The notes: a model not told the origin generated them from the letters alone. 25,785 bases of DNA from CAYJAD01 sp964371225 (GCA_964371225.1 CAYJNA010000028.1:1-25785), one strand, 5' to 3'. Shown: positions 15,059 to 22,764, counted from the first letter of the stretch. Made by a program: numbers and translations.

Positions 15059-16198
15059 TTATGAAAGTCTTTGCTTGAAATCTTCATAGCCAAAAGATTT
15101 CACCATATGGCAAAGGCCTTCTTCATCCATGCGCATGATGTGCGGTAAGGGGATGCCATTAAAGGTATTATTTTTTACCATGGAGTAAATGGCCATATCT
15201 TCAAAAATAAGCTTATCACCTCTATTTTTAGGCGTATCGAAGCTATAATCGCCTATAATATCTCCCGCAAGGCATGTATGTGAAGAAAGTCTGTAGGTGA
15301 AAGCCTTTTCCCCTGCAAGGGCGGAATCTTTAAGTGGGGGGCGATAGGGCATTTCTAACACGTCCGGCATATGGCATGCGGCAGATGCATCTAAAATAAG
15401 CGTTGTTATACCACTATTTTCCACTATATCCAAAACTTCACACACCAGATACCCCGCACGCAAAGCAATGGCTTCGCCGGGTTCAAGGTACACTTGAACC
15501 GCATATTTTTTCTGAATACGGGTGATGATGCTTTCCAGTAAAGCTATATCATAGTCAGGGCGCGTTATATGATGCCCCCCGCCCATATTCAGCCATTGCA
15601 TCTTTGGCAAAATATCGCCAAATTGCTCTTCCACTGCGTCCATAGTGGTGGCCAAATCATCGGCATTTTGTTCACATAAAGTGTGAAAGTGCAAGCCCTC
15701 TAAAGGCGCGCCTTGCTTACCTTCAAGGCATGTCATAGCAAAATTTTCACGCGTAACCCCCAGACGACTTCCCGGAGCGCAAGGGTCATACAGGGCATGT
15801 TCGCCTTGTGTGGAGCATTGCGGATTAATACGTAAACCAATGCTGACACCGCTGCAAAGATGACGAAATTTTTCCAATTGATGCAGGGAATTAAACACAA
15901 TGTGATTACAAATTTTAGTGATTTGCGTAAAGTCTTCTTCCTTGTACGCAGGAGAAAAAATATGTGTTTCACCGCCCATTTCTTCATGGCCGAGGCGCGC
16001 TTCATACAAACCGCTGGCTGTGGTGCCGGCTAAATACTTTCCTATGGTTTTATAACAGGAAAACATGGAAAAAGCTTTTTGTGCCAATAAAATCTTACAC
16101 CCAGTACGCTGTTGCACACTTTGTAAAATTTCTAGGTTTTCACGCAATTTTTTTTCATCAAGGACATAGCTAGGGGTAGGTATGGTGTGTAAATTCAT
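15059..16198 (-). CDS. nspC: Carboxynorspermidine/carboxyspermidine decarboxylase
   Basis: A 379-aa PLP enzyme of the alanine-racemase fold that decarboxylates carboxynorspermidine or carboxyspermidine to the triamine, the last step of the aspartate-semialdehyde-dependent route. The N-terminal TPSYVLDE segment (8-15) and ILLAQKAFS (36-44) hold the PLP lysine, K41. Other motifs are ASGLYEARLG (61-70), RINPQCS (123-129), GLHFHTLCEQ (168-176), the MGGGHH phosphate loop (205-210), EPGE (239-242), DASAACHMPDVLEMPYRP (280-297) and the catalytic SSHTCLAGD with C309, then GDYSF. Length is normal for NspC. Ribosome-binding site is weak. It is separated from the dehydrogenase gene by a terminator-like hairpin, so it may have its own promoter, though both belong to one pathway. 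Confidence 0.93.
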   Translation of the reverse strand: MNLHTIPTPSYVLDEKKLRENLEILQSVQQRTGCKILLAQKAFSMFSCYKTIGKYLAGTTASGLYEARLGHEEMGGETHIFSPAYKEEDFTQITKICNHIVFNSLHQLEKFRHLCSGVSIGLRINPQCSTQGEHALYDPCAPGSRLGVTRENFAMTCLEGKQGAPLEGLHFHTLCEQNADDLATTMDAVEEQFGDILPKMQWLNMGGGHHITRPDYDIALLESIITRIQKKYAVQVYLEPGEAIALRAGYLVCEVLDIVENSGITTLILDASAACHMPDVLEMPYRPPLKDSALAGEKAFTYRLSSHTCLAGDIIGDYSFDTPKNRGDKLIFEDMAIYSMVKNNTFNGIPLPHIMRMDEEGLCHMVKSFGYEDFKQRLS

Positions 16199-16338
16199 AT
16201 GCTTTAAAAATGGTTTATACGTGGAAAAATAGTATATGTGTTTGGTATAAAGTAATAATGCGGTGTCTCATGAGTATTTCCCATCATCGATGCAATGTCA
16301 CTTTACGAAACACAAGATATGCATTTTTTTGAGGGAAA

Positions 16339-16379
16339 ACTGTGGAGGAGCATTTTTTAGCAAAATTCCCCTCCACAGT
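16339..16379 (-). terminator. Intrinsic terminator between dehydrogenase gene and nspC
   Basis: Inverted repeat actgtggagg (16339-16348) with cctccacagt (16370-16379), 21-nt loop. On the minus strand the stem is followed by TTTTCCC. It begins 22 bp past the stop codon of the carboxy(nor)spermidine dehydrogenase gene. It probably reduces or stops read-through into nspC. Confidence 0.65.
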
Positions 16380-16400
16380 GAAGCATATACAGTGGTAAAA

Positions 16401-17660
16401 TTATTCTACAATGTCAGGGTTTTCTACCACAACCCAAGGTAGACCCCATGTGTTAAGGGCTTCCATAAAAGGGTCTGGGTCAAGTTGCTCAAGGTTTAGA
16501 ACACCGGGGGTTTTGTAAGTACCGTTAAGCACCAGCATGGCACCAATCATGGCTGGAACGCCGGTGGTATAGGAAATGGCTTGACTGCCCACTTCTTTAT
16601 AGCATTCTTGGTGATCGCACACATTGTAAATATAAATGGTTTTTTCCTTACCGTCTTTTATGCCGGTGAAGATGCAGCCAATATTGGTTTTTCCGTGCGT
16701 GCGTGGCCCCAAGGAAGCAGGATCTGGCAAAAGAGCCTTAAGGAATTGAATAGGAACAATGTTCTGCCCTTGAAACTCCACAGGGTCTGTGGAAAGCATA
16801 CCCACATTTTCAAGGCATTTCATATGCATAAGGTAGCTTGGGCCAAAGGTCATGAAAAAGCGAATACGCTTCACGCCAGGGATGAATCTGGCAAGGGATT
16901 CAATTTCTTCGTGATGCAAAAGGTACATGTCCTTCATGCCCACTTCAGGGAAATTGTATTGACGCTTAATGCTCATGGCTTCCACTTCTACCCACTTGCC
17001 ATTTTCCCAATACGAGCCGGGGGCAGAGACTTCACGCAGATTAATTTCTGGGTTGAAGTTAGTGGCAAAAGGGTAGCCATGGTCGCCGCCATTACAATCT
17101 AAAATATCAATGGTGTGAATTTCATCAAAATAATGCTTAAGAGCATACGCAGAAAATACTGAGGTAACACCGGGGTCAAAGCCGGAACCCAACAATGCCG
17201 TGAGGCCGGCATTTTTAAATTGCTCTTGGTATTTCCATTGCCAAGAATAATCAAAAAATGCGGTAAATCCTAGGTCCTTACAACGTTTTTCATAAATGGC
17301 GCGCCATTCAGGATTATTGGTATCTTCGCATTCGTAATTGGCAGTATCAATATAATCGACGCCAGCAGCAAGGCAAGCGTCCATGATGGTTAAGTCTTGG
17401 TAAGGAAGCGCAAGATTTAATACAGCTTGTGGAGCATATTCTTTAATTAATGCTGTGAGAGCCGGTACGTCTTCAGCATCAATTTGTGCTGTGGTGATGC
17501 GTGTTTTGGTTTTGCCTTCCAGCTCGGCCTTAATAGCTTCACATTTGGAAACAGTACGGCTTGCAATGCAAATTTCGTTAAAAACATCACTGTTTTGGCA
17601 GCATTTGTGAATTGCCACACCTGCTACACCGCCACAACCTATAATAAGTAATTTTGCCAT
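16401..17660 (-). CDS. Carboxynorspermidine/carboxyspermidine dehydrogenase (saccharopine dehydrogenase family)
   Basis: About 419 aa. This enzyme condenses L-aspartate beta-semialdehyde with a diamine (putrescine or diaminopropane) and reduces the imine with NAD(P)H to carboxyspermidine or carboxynorspermidine. The start at 17660 is chosen because GGAG lies 7 nt upstream; an earlier in-frame ATG (17672) overlaps that site. The Rossmann motif GCGGVAG is at residues 8-14. Further family markers are CIASRT (30s), DYIDTANYE, SWQWKYQEQFKNAGLTALLGSGFDPGVTSVF, DILDCNGGDHGYPFATNFNPEINLREV and the GKTNIGCIFTGIKDG block. Length and motifs match CANSDH/CASDH rather than plant or fungal saccharopine enzymes. 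It follows the spermidine synthase gene by 74 bp in the same orientation. Whether putrescine, agmatine or another amine is the acceptor cannot be read from sequence. Confidence 0.92.
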   Translation of the reverse strand: MAKLLIIGCGGVAGVAIHKCCQNSDVFNEICIASRTVSKCEAIKAELEGKTKTRITTAQIDAEDVPALTALIKEYAPQAVLNLALPYQDLTIMDACLAAGVDYIDTANYECEDTNNPEWRAIYEKRCKDLGFTAFFDYSWQWKYQEQFKNAGLTALLGSGFDPGVTSVFSAYALKHYFDEIHTIDILDCNGGDHGYPFATNFNPEINLREVSAPGSYWENGKWVEVEAMSIKRQYNFPEVGMKDMYLLHHEEIESLARFIPGVKRIRFFMTFGPSYLMHMKCLENVGMLSTDPVEFQGQNIVPIQFLKALLPDPASLGPRTHGKTNIGCIFTGIKDGKEKTIYIYNVCDHQECYKEVGSQAISYTTGVPAMIGAMLVLNGTYKTPGVLNLEQLDPDPFMEALNTWGLPWVVVENPDIVE

Positions 17661-17734
17661 TTTTTTCTCCATAGCAATTTGCCCTTGGGCAAAAGAAGGT
17701 GTACTTTATAGTAATTTACAAAAAGGTGTAAAAA

Positions 17735-18592
17735 TTATTTTTTATCGTAGCTTTCCGCTTCAATAAGTAAATCTTCCACATATTTAGGTAACATAAAAGC
17801 CCCAAAATGTAAGTTTGTGGTATAGTACCATGTGGTGAGCTTACGTTTATTCCAGCGTCCTGCATCAAAATTGTGTATGGGATGATATTTTTTTGAGGCA
17901 AAGCCAAACATCCAATAGCCTGCAGGGCAGGTGGGAATATGGGCTTGGTACACACGGCTAATGGGAAAACTTTGGTGTACTTTGCGATGCATGGCGCGAA
18001 AAGCTGTTTCGCCTTCATCAAAGAAGGGGCTCCCATGCTGATACACCATGATGCCGTCATCACGTAAGGCTCTAAAGCAACTGCCATAAAACTCTTTTGT
18101 AAACAAGCCTTCTGTGTGTCCAAAGGGGTCTGTGGAGTCATTGATAATAATATCGTATTCGGCCTGTCGGCGACGCAAAAAGCGCAAGCCGTCCCTTTGC
18201 ACAAGGTTTACATGGGGGTCATCAAAGCATTTTCCTGTTTCGGGAAAAAATTCGCGGCAAGCTTCCACCAGCACAGAGTCAGGTTCTACCACGTCAATTT
18301 GTTCGATTTCAGGATATTGTGTAAATGCCGCTGCTACGCCGCCATCACCACCGCCTATGATAAGAACTTTTTTCACATTGGGGTGTACAGCCATGGGCAC
18401 ATGTACCACCATTTCATTGTAAATAAATTCATCGGACTGTGAAAAAATCACATCGCCATCAAGTACTAAAAGCCGCCCATATTCAGGCGAGTCAAAGATT
18501 TCAATTTTTTGGTATTCGCTTTCCATGGAATAGAGTTGTCTGTTGACACGAATACTAATCTGACCATTGGCGGTATGAATCCACATATCCAT
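17735..18592 (-). CDS. speE: Spermidine synthase (aminopropyltransferase) homologue
   Basis: A 285-aa aminopropyltransferase that would transfer the aminopropyl group of decarboxylated S-adenosylmethionine to a diamine. Conserved features: QKIEIFDSPEYGRLLVLDG (28-46), DEFIYNEM (54-61), the nucleotide loop GGGDGG (80-85), VVEPD (101-105, E103 at the ribose-binding position), RDGLRFL (133-139) and catalytic DSTDP (152-156) followed by EGLF. Near the C-terminus the usual PTYPxG segment reads PTCPAG (about 220-225), a Tyr-to-Cys change in a region that lines the amine pocket in characterised enzymes. No AdoMet decarboxylase (speD) gene is in the window. It is 38 bp after the decarboxylase gene and 74 bp before the dehydrogenase gene, in one probable operon. 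Confidence 0.9.
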   Translation of the reverse strand: MDMWIHTANGQISIRVNRQLYSMESEYQKIEIFDSPEYGRLLVLDGDVIFSQSDEFIYNEMVVHVPMAVHPNVKKVLIIGGGDGGVAAAFTQYPEIEQIDVVEPDSVLVEACREFFPETGKCFDDPHVNLVQRDGLRFLRRRQAEYDIIINDSTDPFGHTEGLFTKEFYGSCFRALRDDGIMVYQHGSPFFDEGETAFRAMHRKVHQSFPISRVYQAHIPTCPAGYWMFGFASKKYHPIHNFDAGRWNKRKLTTWYYTTNLHFGAFMLPKYVEDLLIEAESYDKK

Positions 18593-18630
18593 AACTATTC
18601 TGCCTTCTTTACACTTTTGTGAACGCCGTA

Positions 18631-20082
18631 TTACGTTTTTATGACCTGAAGAAAATCAACCACAGGGTCTGCTGCCCCTTGTAAAGAGCATCCTTTTTCG
18701 CGGGCAAACAAGATGTGGTCAACAATATTTTTACTCACCAGTTCCCCAGGAGCTAAAATGGGGATACCGGGAGGGTAACACATGACAAATTCAGCCGAAA
18801 CACGCCCCACAGCTTGTGCAATGGGCAGCGTTTCCTTGGCAGCGTGAAAAGGTTTTTGTGGTGAATACACCACTTCTGGGATGACAAAATCGGTGAAGTT
18901 TTCGGCGCCGCCTGTTTTGGCGTGCAAGCGTTTTATATCTTCTAAAGCCCCCACAAGGCGTTCGATGTCTTGAATGCGATCGCCTATGGAAATATAAGCC
19001 ATGATATTGCCAATATCACCAAATTCTATTTGAATGTCGTACTCATCGCGTAGCAAATCGTAAACTTCAATACCGGCAAGGCCAATATCTTGCGTGTAAA
19101 CACAAAGCTTGGTAACATCGTAATCAAAGACATCTACACCATCAATGAGTTCGCGCCCATACGCATAAAAACCATCAATGCTATTAATTTCATCGCGGGC
19201 ATATTCTGCCATGCGTATCACTTTGGCAAAGGACTCTTTTCCGCGTAAAGCAAGGTTACGCCGTGAAATATCAAGGCTGGAAAGCAAGAGATAGGACGCA
19301 CTGGTGGTTTGCATTAAGTTTATGATGGTGCGCACATGGTTAGGGTCTATTTGGTCACTTAAAAGCAAAATAGAGCTTTGGGTAAGGCTACCACCGGATT
19401 TATGCATGGAAGCGGCCACCATATCAGCACCGGCTTTAATACCGGAAATGGGCAAGCCCTCAGCAAAAGAAAGATGTGTACCGTGCGCTTCGTCCACCAA
19501 CATCTTCATGCCATAAGAGTGCGCAAGTTTGGTGATGGATTCAATATCAGAGCAAATACCATAGTAGGTGGGATGATTTACAAAGACAGCGACAGCATCG
19601 GGGTTTGCTTCTACGGCAGTTTTGACATTTTCAAACTCCATGCCTAAAGCCACGCCTATGCGCTCGTGTATGGAAGGATTTACGTATACCGGAATACCCC
19701 CACAAAGAATAAGGGCATTGATAACACTTTTGTGTACATTGCGCGGAAGGATGATTTTTTGTCCGGCTTTGCACACAGATAAAATCATGCTTTGCACAGA
19801 GCTTGTGGTTCCGCCCACCATGAAAAAGGCATGAGCTGCCCCAAAGGCATCGGCGGCAAGTTCTTCTGCTTCACGAATAACGGAAACAGGATTACACAAA
19901 TTGTCCAGCGGCTTCATGGAATTAACGTCAAGGCCGACGCACTTTTCCCCTAGAAGGTTCACAAGTTCGGGGTTACCGCGTCCACGTTTGTGCCCTGGTA
20001 CATCAAAGGGCACCACACGACGCTTGCGAAATTCCTCTAGTGCTTCGTAAAGTGGGGCACTTTTTTGACGTCCCAAATCCAT
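18631..20082 (-). CDS. Orn/Lys/Arg decarboxylase, fold-type I (SpeA/Cad-like)
   Basis: A 483-aa PLP-dependent amino-acid decarboxylase of the short aspartate-aminotransferase fold (Bacillus SpeA type). Start at 20082 is chosen because AGGAG lies 6 nt upstream; the longer frame to 20109 lacks a site. Motifs in order: VPFDVPGHKRGRG (24-36), GLDVNSMKPLDNLCNP (50-65), MVGGTTSSVQSMIL (88-101), RNVHKSVINALIL, HPTYYGICSDIE (180-191), VDEAHGTH (196-203, PLP-ring Asp and His), SMHKSGGSLTQSS (225-237) with the PLP lysine near K228, then the family's C-terminal domain with CYPPGIPILAPGE. It produces agmatine, putrescine or cadaverine; the substrate cannot be assigned reliably from motifs. It is the first gene of the polyamine operon, preceded by a candidate promoter at 20283-20311. 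Confidence 0.9.
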   Translation of the reverse strand: MDLGRQKSAPLYEALEEFRKRRVVPFDVPGHKRGRGNPELVNLLGEKCVGLDVNSMKPLDNLCNPVSVIREAEELAADAFGAAHAFFMVGGTTSSVQSMILSVCKAGQKIILPRNVHKSVINALILCGGIPVYVNPSIHERIGVALGMEFENVKTAVEANPDAVAVFVNHPTYYGICSDIESITKLAHSYGMKMLVDEAHGTHLSFAEGLPISGIKAGADMVAASMHKSGGSLTQSSILLLSDQIDPNHVRTIINLMQTTSASYLLLSSLDISRRNLALRGKESFAKVIRMAEYARDEINSIDGFYAYGRELIDGVDVFDYDVTKLCVYTQDIGLAGIEVYDLLRDEYDIQIEFGDIGNIMAYISIGDRIQDIERLVGALEDIKRLHAKTGGAENFTDFVIPEVVYSPQKPFHAAKETLPIAQAVGRVSAEFVMCYPPGIPILAPGELVSKNIVDHILFAREKGCSLQGAADPVVDFLQVIKT

Positions 20083-20282
20083 GTAATCTCCTGCAAAAAA
20101 AAACGCCATCCCTTCATTTCCCTTAAGAAAAAAGGAGAGGCATTGTTTATAAGTACGGTTTTGCCGTATATCACCGTTGCAACATTTTTATGCGCGCATC
20201 ACAACACCTGTTTGTGCGTTCCTCATAAATTGAAAGTCATTATATTCTAATGAAATAGCTATTCTGTTCAAACGCTCACAAG

Positions 20283-20311
20283 CATGTATCACCTGAGGGT
20301 TTTCTTGTCAA
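20283..20311 (-). promoter_or_regulatory. Candidate sigma-70 promoter of the polyamine operon
   Basis: Read on the minus strand: perfect -35 TTGACA (20306-20311), 17-bp spacer ending in TGA, and -10 TACATG (20283-20288). The TGn gives an extended -10 character that may compensate for the poor -10. It would start transcription about 190 nt upstream of the decarboxylase ATG. Confidence 0.5.
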
Positions 20312-20315
20312 GAAA
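20301..20315. promoter_or_regulatory. Perfect palindrome overlapping the -35 box
   Basis: tttcttgtcaagaaa has two perfect 7-bp arms around a single central base. It overlaps the TTGACA of the minus-strand promoter, a typical place for a repressor operator. No regulator is known for it; a chance palindrome is possible. Confidence 0.4.
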
Positions 20316-20415
20316 TGCTCCATGATGTAGAAAAAGCTGCATAGGAAGGCAGAAAACGCAATGCCATGAATGAAAACAGCTTTTATAGGTTTTTACCACC
20401 AAGATATATTTGTGA

Positions 20416-22236
20416 TTACAATTTATGAAGTTTTTTTTGTAATGCCACGGCCAATTGTGAAATGCTCTGTAAGGTTTTAGAGGCTTTTTGTATGCTTAAA
20501 GAAAGCTTTCCCGCATTTTCTTCTGCATACTTGGTTGCATGTTGTAATTGTTCAGAATGGGTAAGAGTATGCGCACTTTCTTGTGCTTTTTGTTGTATAA
20601 ATGCATCATTACTTTCAGCAAATCTTTGTATTTCGCTCATGGTGAGGCTAGAAGCTTCTGCCAGCTCGGTGGCTCTTTGCAGGCTTTTTGTGGTTTTATC
20701 GCACAGGGTAACATTTTCAAAAGCGTAGTTTTGTATGTCTAAAACGCAGTTATTCATGTCTGCAGTGCTTTGCATACTTTTTTCAGCAAGCTTTTGAGCT
20801 CTTTGGCTTAGCAAATGCGTATTGTACCCCATGGCATTGCTAGCACTTGTGGTGCTGGCATGGGGGCTGGAATTTTGTTTTCGTGATTGCGGTAATGATT
20901 GCGCTAATGATTGTGCCAGTGACTGTGACTGATGGGTCACAGCGTTCAAAGATCGTACAATATATTTAGAAGCGCGTACCTGCGAATCTAAAGTTTTTGC
21001 CCCGCGCCCCAAAGTTAAAGAAAGAGCGTTTACTTCCTCCATGGCTTCAGTAACTCGTTGCACCATTTTTACCCCATGGGCAGCTTTTCCTTTATGCTCA
21101 CTGTTTTTATTACAAGCATTTTCCATACTTTGCGCATTAAACTGTAGGGAATGATGCATCTGAGACATATGGCGGTTTATGGTATGTGCAGAGTCTTTTT
21201 GTTTACGGCTTCCGACAACAATGTGTTGCATATAGCGCGACAATTGCGTTGTGGATGTGGCTAAAGCACGGGAAAGTTTCAACACCAAAGTACGGCCTTG
21301 TTCTACATTACGTAGTATGGGCAGCACTAATACCCCTAAAATCAAAGCCCCAAAAATGATGCTTCCTAACGTTCGTAAAATACTGGCAGTGCGCAGGGCA
21401 TGTATATCTGCAAAAAGTTCTTGGCTTTGTATGCTGGAAACCGCCACCACTTTTAAAGCGGGGTCGCTATTGTAGTAGGTGTAAAAGGGTTCATTATCTT
21501 GGCCTAACACCTCCACATGCCCTTCCCCTTTTTGGGTAACCCAAGTGGCATAGGTGGCGTACTCTTGTAGGTCTTCATTGAATAAATGCGCTTTTTGTGA
21601 ACTGACGGCCACTAAGCCTTGCGCATTTAAAAGAAAAGCTGTGCCTGTGTCGCCCCTGCGTAAAACCTGGGTCATGGCATAGAGAGAATCAAGCTTAACT
21701 GTGGTGCGAATAACGCCAATGGTGGTAGAATCCTTTTTTACAGGAGCCGCGGTGACCATAACGGGAATCCCATCAAGAGGACTCATAAACATGCTTGAAA
21801 AGTAGGCTTTTCCTGCTAATGCCGCTGTAAAATAGTCACTTTCGGAAAAATCCTCACCCAAGGTTGTTTTTTGCGTATCAGAAGAATACAGGGCAATACC
21901 CTTGGTGTTGAGGAGGGTAATGCGTATAAAATTCGGCATATAGCTACGTTCTTGGTTGAGAACTTGCTGCATTTTAGCTGTGGATGTGAGCGTAGAAGAG
22001 GTAAGAAAAGCGTTTTTTACCACATCAAGCGTAGCTAGGCGTAGGGTTTCTTGTGTGCATTGCTGTATAAAGGCTTGCGTTGTTTGGAGGAGGACATTTG
22101 TTTCACGTTGCAAGGCTGTCTCATGCGCCTTGTAAAGATCTCTTTCTGCGCTTGTATAAGAAAGGTAGCTAGTAAGGCTCAAAAGTAGAATAAGTAGCCC
22201 CAGCATAGGCGCCACGAGCCTAAATCGTAATTTCAT
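20416..22236 (-). CDS. Double-cache chemoreceptor-like protein lacking the signalling tip
   Basis: A 606-aa membrane protein built like a methyl-accepting chemotaxis protein. TM1 is about 8-28. A periplasmic double-cache sensor (about 30-280) includes TTLGEDFSESDYFTAALAGKAYF, PVMVTAAPVKKDSTTIGVIRTTV and GDTGTAFLLNAQGLV. TM2 is about 286-308. The cytoplasmic coiled coil follows: ascending helix about 340-430 (KAAHGVKMVQRVTEAMEEVNALSLTLG), descending helix about 478-600, with QKLAEKSMQSTADM and SLQRATELAEASSLTMSEI resembling Desulfovibrio receptors. The normally invariant tip (QTNLLALNAAIEAARAGE and GRGFAVVA) is absent, and residues about 436-478 are instead a Ser/Gln-rich stretch (SQSLAQSLAQSLPQSRKQ and onward). 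No C-terminal CheR pentapeptide. The frame is open, so this is divergence rather than a frameshift. It likely cannot engage CheA/CheW. Confidence 0.85.
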   Translation of the reverse strand: MKLRFRLVAPMLGLLILLLSLTSYLSYTSAERDLYKAHETALQRETNVLLQTTQAFIQQCTQETLRLATLDVVKNAFLTSSTLTSTAKMQQVLNQERSYMPNFIRITLLNTKGIALYSSDTQKTTLGEDFSESDYFTAALAGKAYFSSMFMSPLDGIPVMVTAAPVKKDSTTIGVIRTTVKLDSLYAMTQVLRRGDTGTAFLLNAQGLVAVSSQKAHLFNEDLQEYATYATWVTQKGEGHVEVLGQDNEPFYTYYNSDPALKVVAVSSIQSQELFADIHALRTASILRTLGSIIFGALILGVLVLPILRNVEQGRTLVLKLSRALATSTTQLSRYMQHIVVGSRKQKDSAHTINRHMSQMHHSLQFNAQSMENACNKNSEHKGKAAHGVKMVQRVTEAMEEVNALSLTLGRGAKTLDSQVRASKYIVRSLNAVTHQSQSLAQSLAQSLPQSRKQNSSPHASTTSASNAMGYNTHLLSQRAQKLAEKSMQSTADMNNCVLDIQNYAFENVTLCDKTTKSLQRATELAEASSLTMSEIQRFAESNDAFIQQKAQESAHTLTHSEQLQHATKYAEENAGKLSLSIQKASKTLQSISQLAVALQKKLHKL

Positions 22237-22277
22237 GCGAATACCCCTTACCTTTTACGAGCATGTAACATATACCT

Positions 22278-22291
22278 TTACTAAATAGTAA
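22278..22291. promoter_or_regulatory. Dyad ttactaaatagtaa in divergent region
   Basis: An inverted repeat with 6-bp arms (ttacta/tagtaa) and a 2-bp centre, just downstream of the candidate promoter of the receptor-like gene and within the 189-bp divergent region shared with the 92-aa gene. AT-rich, so it may be chance; an operator is possible. Confidence 0.3.
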
Positions 22292-22304
22292 GGCATAAGT
22301 AAAT

Positions 22305-22333
22305 ATTATATGGAAATGCTTATGCGGGCTAAA
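22305..22333 (-). promoter_or_regulatory. Candidate promoter of the receptor-like gene
   Basis: Minus-strand reading: perfect -10 TATAAT (22305-22310), 17-bp spacer, -35 TTTAGC (22328-22333, three of six matches). It would give a leader of about 60 nt to the ATG at 22236. Confidence 0.45.
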
Positions 22334-22425
22334 AATCATGGTGAAACGTATAAAAATAAGTATATTCAAGAGGTTTATAGGGGAAGATGTAGGAAGGTAC
22401 GCATTCTTTGTGAGGAGGAAAATAT

Positions 22426-22704
22426 ATGCAATGTAAAGATTTAGCGTATTCTGTGGAACAAATAACAGAATTTTTATTGCAAATGCAGGGGGTCAGCGTG
22501 CAAGGGCCTTTGCAGTATAGTTATGGTGCTGTGCGCATTTGCTTGCAAGCCCAAGACATGTCTTCATGCCAAGAAGAGCAAAAGAAGGCATGGACAAGTA
22601 TGCAAGCTTTACCACGCTCTTATATGTATTTATACGGAGAAAAACAGCACATTGAAGCTTTTTATAAAAAATTTATGCTGTATCATATGACTATGGGTGG
22701 CTAA
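22426..22704 (+). CDS. Hypothetical 92-aa protein upstream of the AOR riboswitch
   Basis: I do not recognise this protein. It is preceded by a strong AGGAGG site 8 nt before the ATG, which supports real translation. It has no signal peptide or membrane helix. The sequence reads as a small soluble alpha/beta protein: SVEQITEFLLQMQGVSV (helix), SYGAVRICLQAQ (strand), a Gln/Glu/Lys-rich helix, SYMYLYGEKQHIEAFYKKFML (strand-helix). It contains three Cys (positions 3, 39, 48) without a metal-binding spacing. It is divergent from the receptor-like gene and co-directional with the AOR module, but the AOR promoter lies between them, so a shared role is only suggested by position. Confidence 0.65.
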   Translation: MQCKDLAYSVEQITEFLLQMQGVSVQGPLQYSYGAVRICLQAQDMSSCQEEQKKAWTSMQALPRSYMYLYGEKQHIEAFYKKFMLYHMTMGG

Positions 22705-22729
22705 AGCATGCAAAAAAATACGACCCTAT

Positions 22730-22758
22730 TTGACAGGCAGTCTTTTTTTCAGTATGTG
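22730..22758 (+). promoter_or_regulatory. Candidate promoter for AOR riboswitch transcript
   Basis: Perfect -35 TTGACA (22730-22735), 17-bp spacer, -10 TATGTG (22753-22758). The predicted start, near 22765, falls exactly where the riboswitch fold begins, which supports the call despite the weak -10. Confidence 0.55.
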
Positions 22759-22764
22759 ATTAAA

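Larger units (their letters stand above)
20083..20415. other. Intergenic leader and regulatory region of the polyamine operon
   Basis: A 333-bp stretch between the receptor-like gene (ends 20416) and the decarboxylase gene (starts 20082), both on the minus strand. It holds a promoter and overlapping dyad (20283-20315). From the predicted start near 20275 there is a leader of about 190 nt with one small hairpin (tacgg/ccgta, near 20155-20170). No ORF with a ribosome-binding site was found. No good terminator for the receptor-like gene was seen in 20316-20415. Confidence 0.45.

Noticed and set aside
16581..17102. Plus-strand 173-aa ORF
   Set aside because: It lies entirely inside the well-conserved carboxy(nor)spermidine dehydrogenase gene and has no domain or ribosome-binding site.
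17716..18204. Minus-strand 162-aa ORF in another frame
   Set aside because: It overlaps speE, whose motifs are intact; the translation shows no domain.
20065..20250. Plus-strand 61-aa ORF in the polyamine leader
   Set aside because: It overlaps the decarboxylase start, lacks a ribosome-binding site and shows no protein-like composition.
20416..22236. Receptor-like gene as a pseudogene
   Set aside because: Despite the missing tip the frame is open over 606 codons with intact sensor, membrane helices and both coiled-coil arms, so loss by mutation is not shown.
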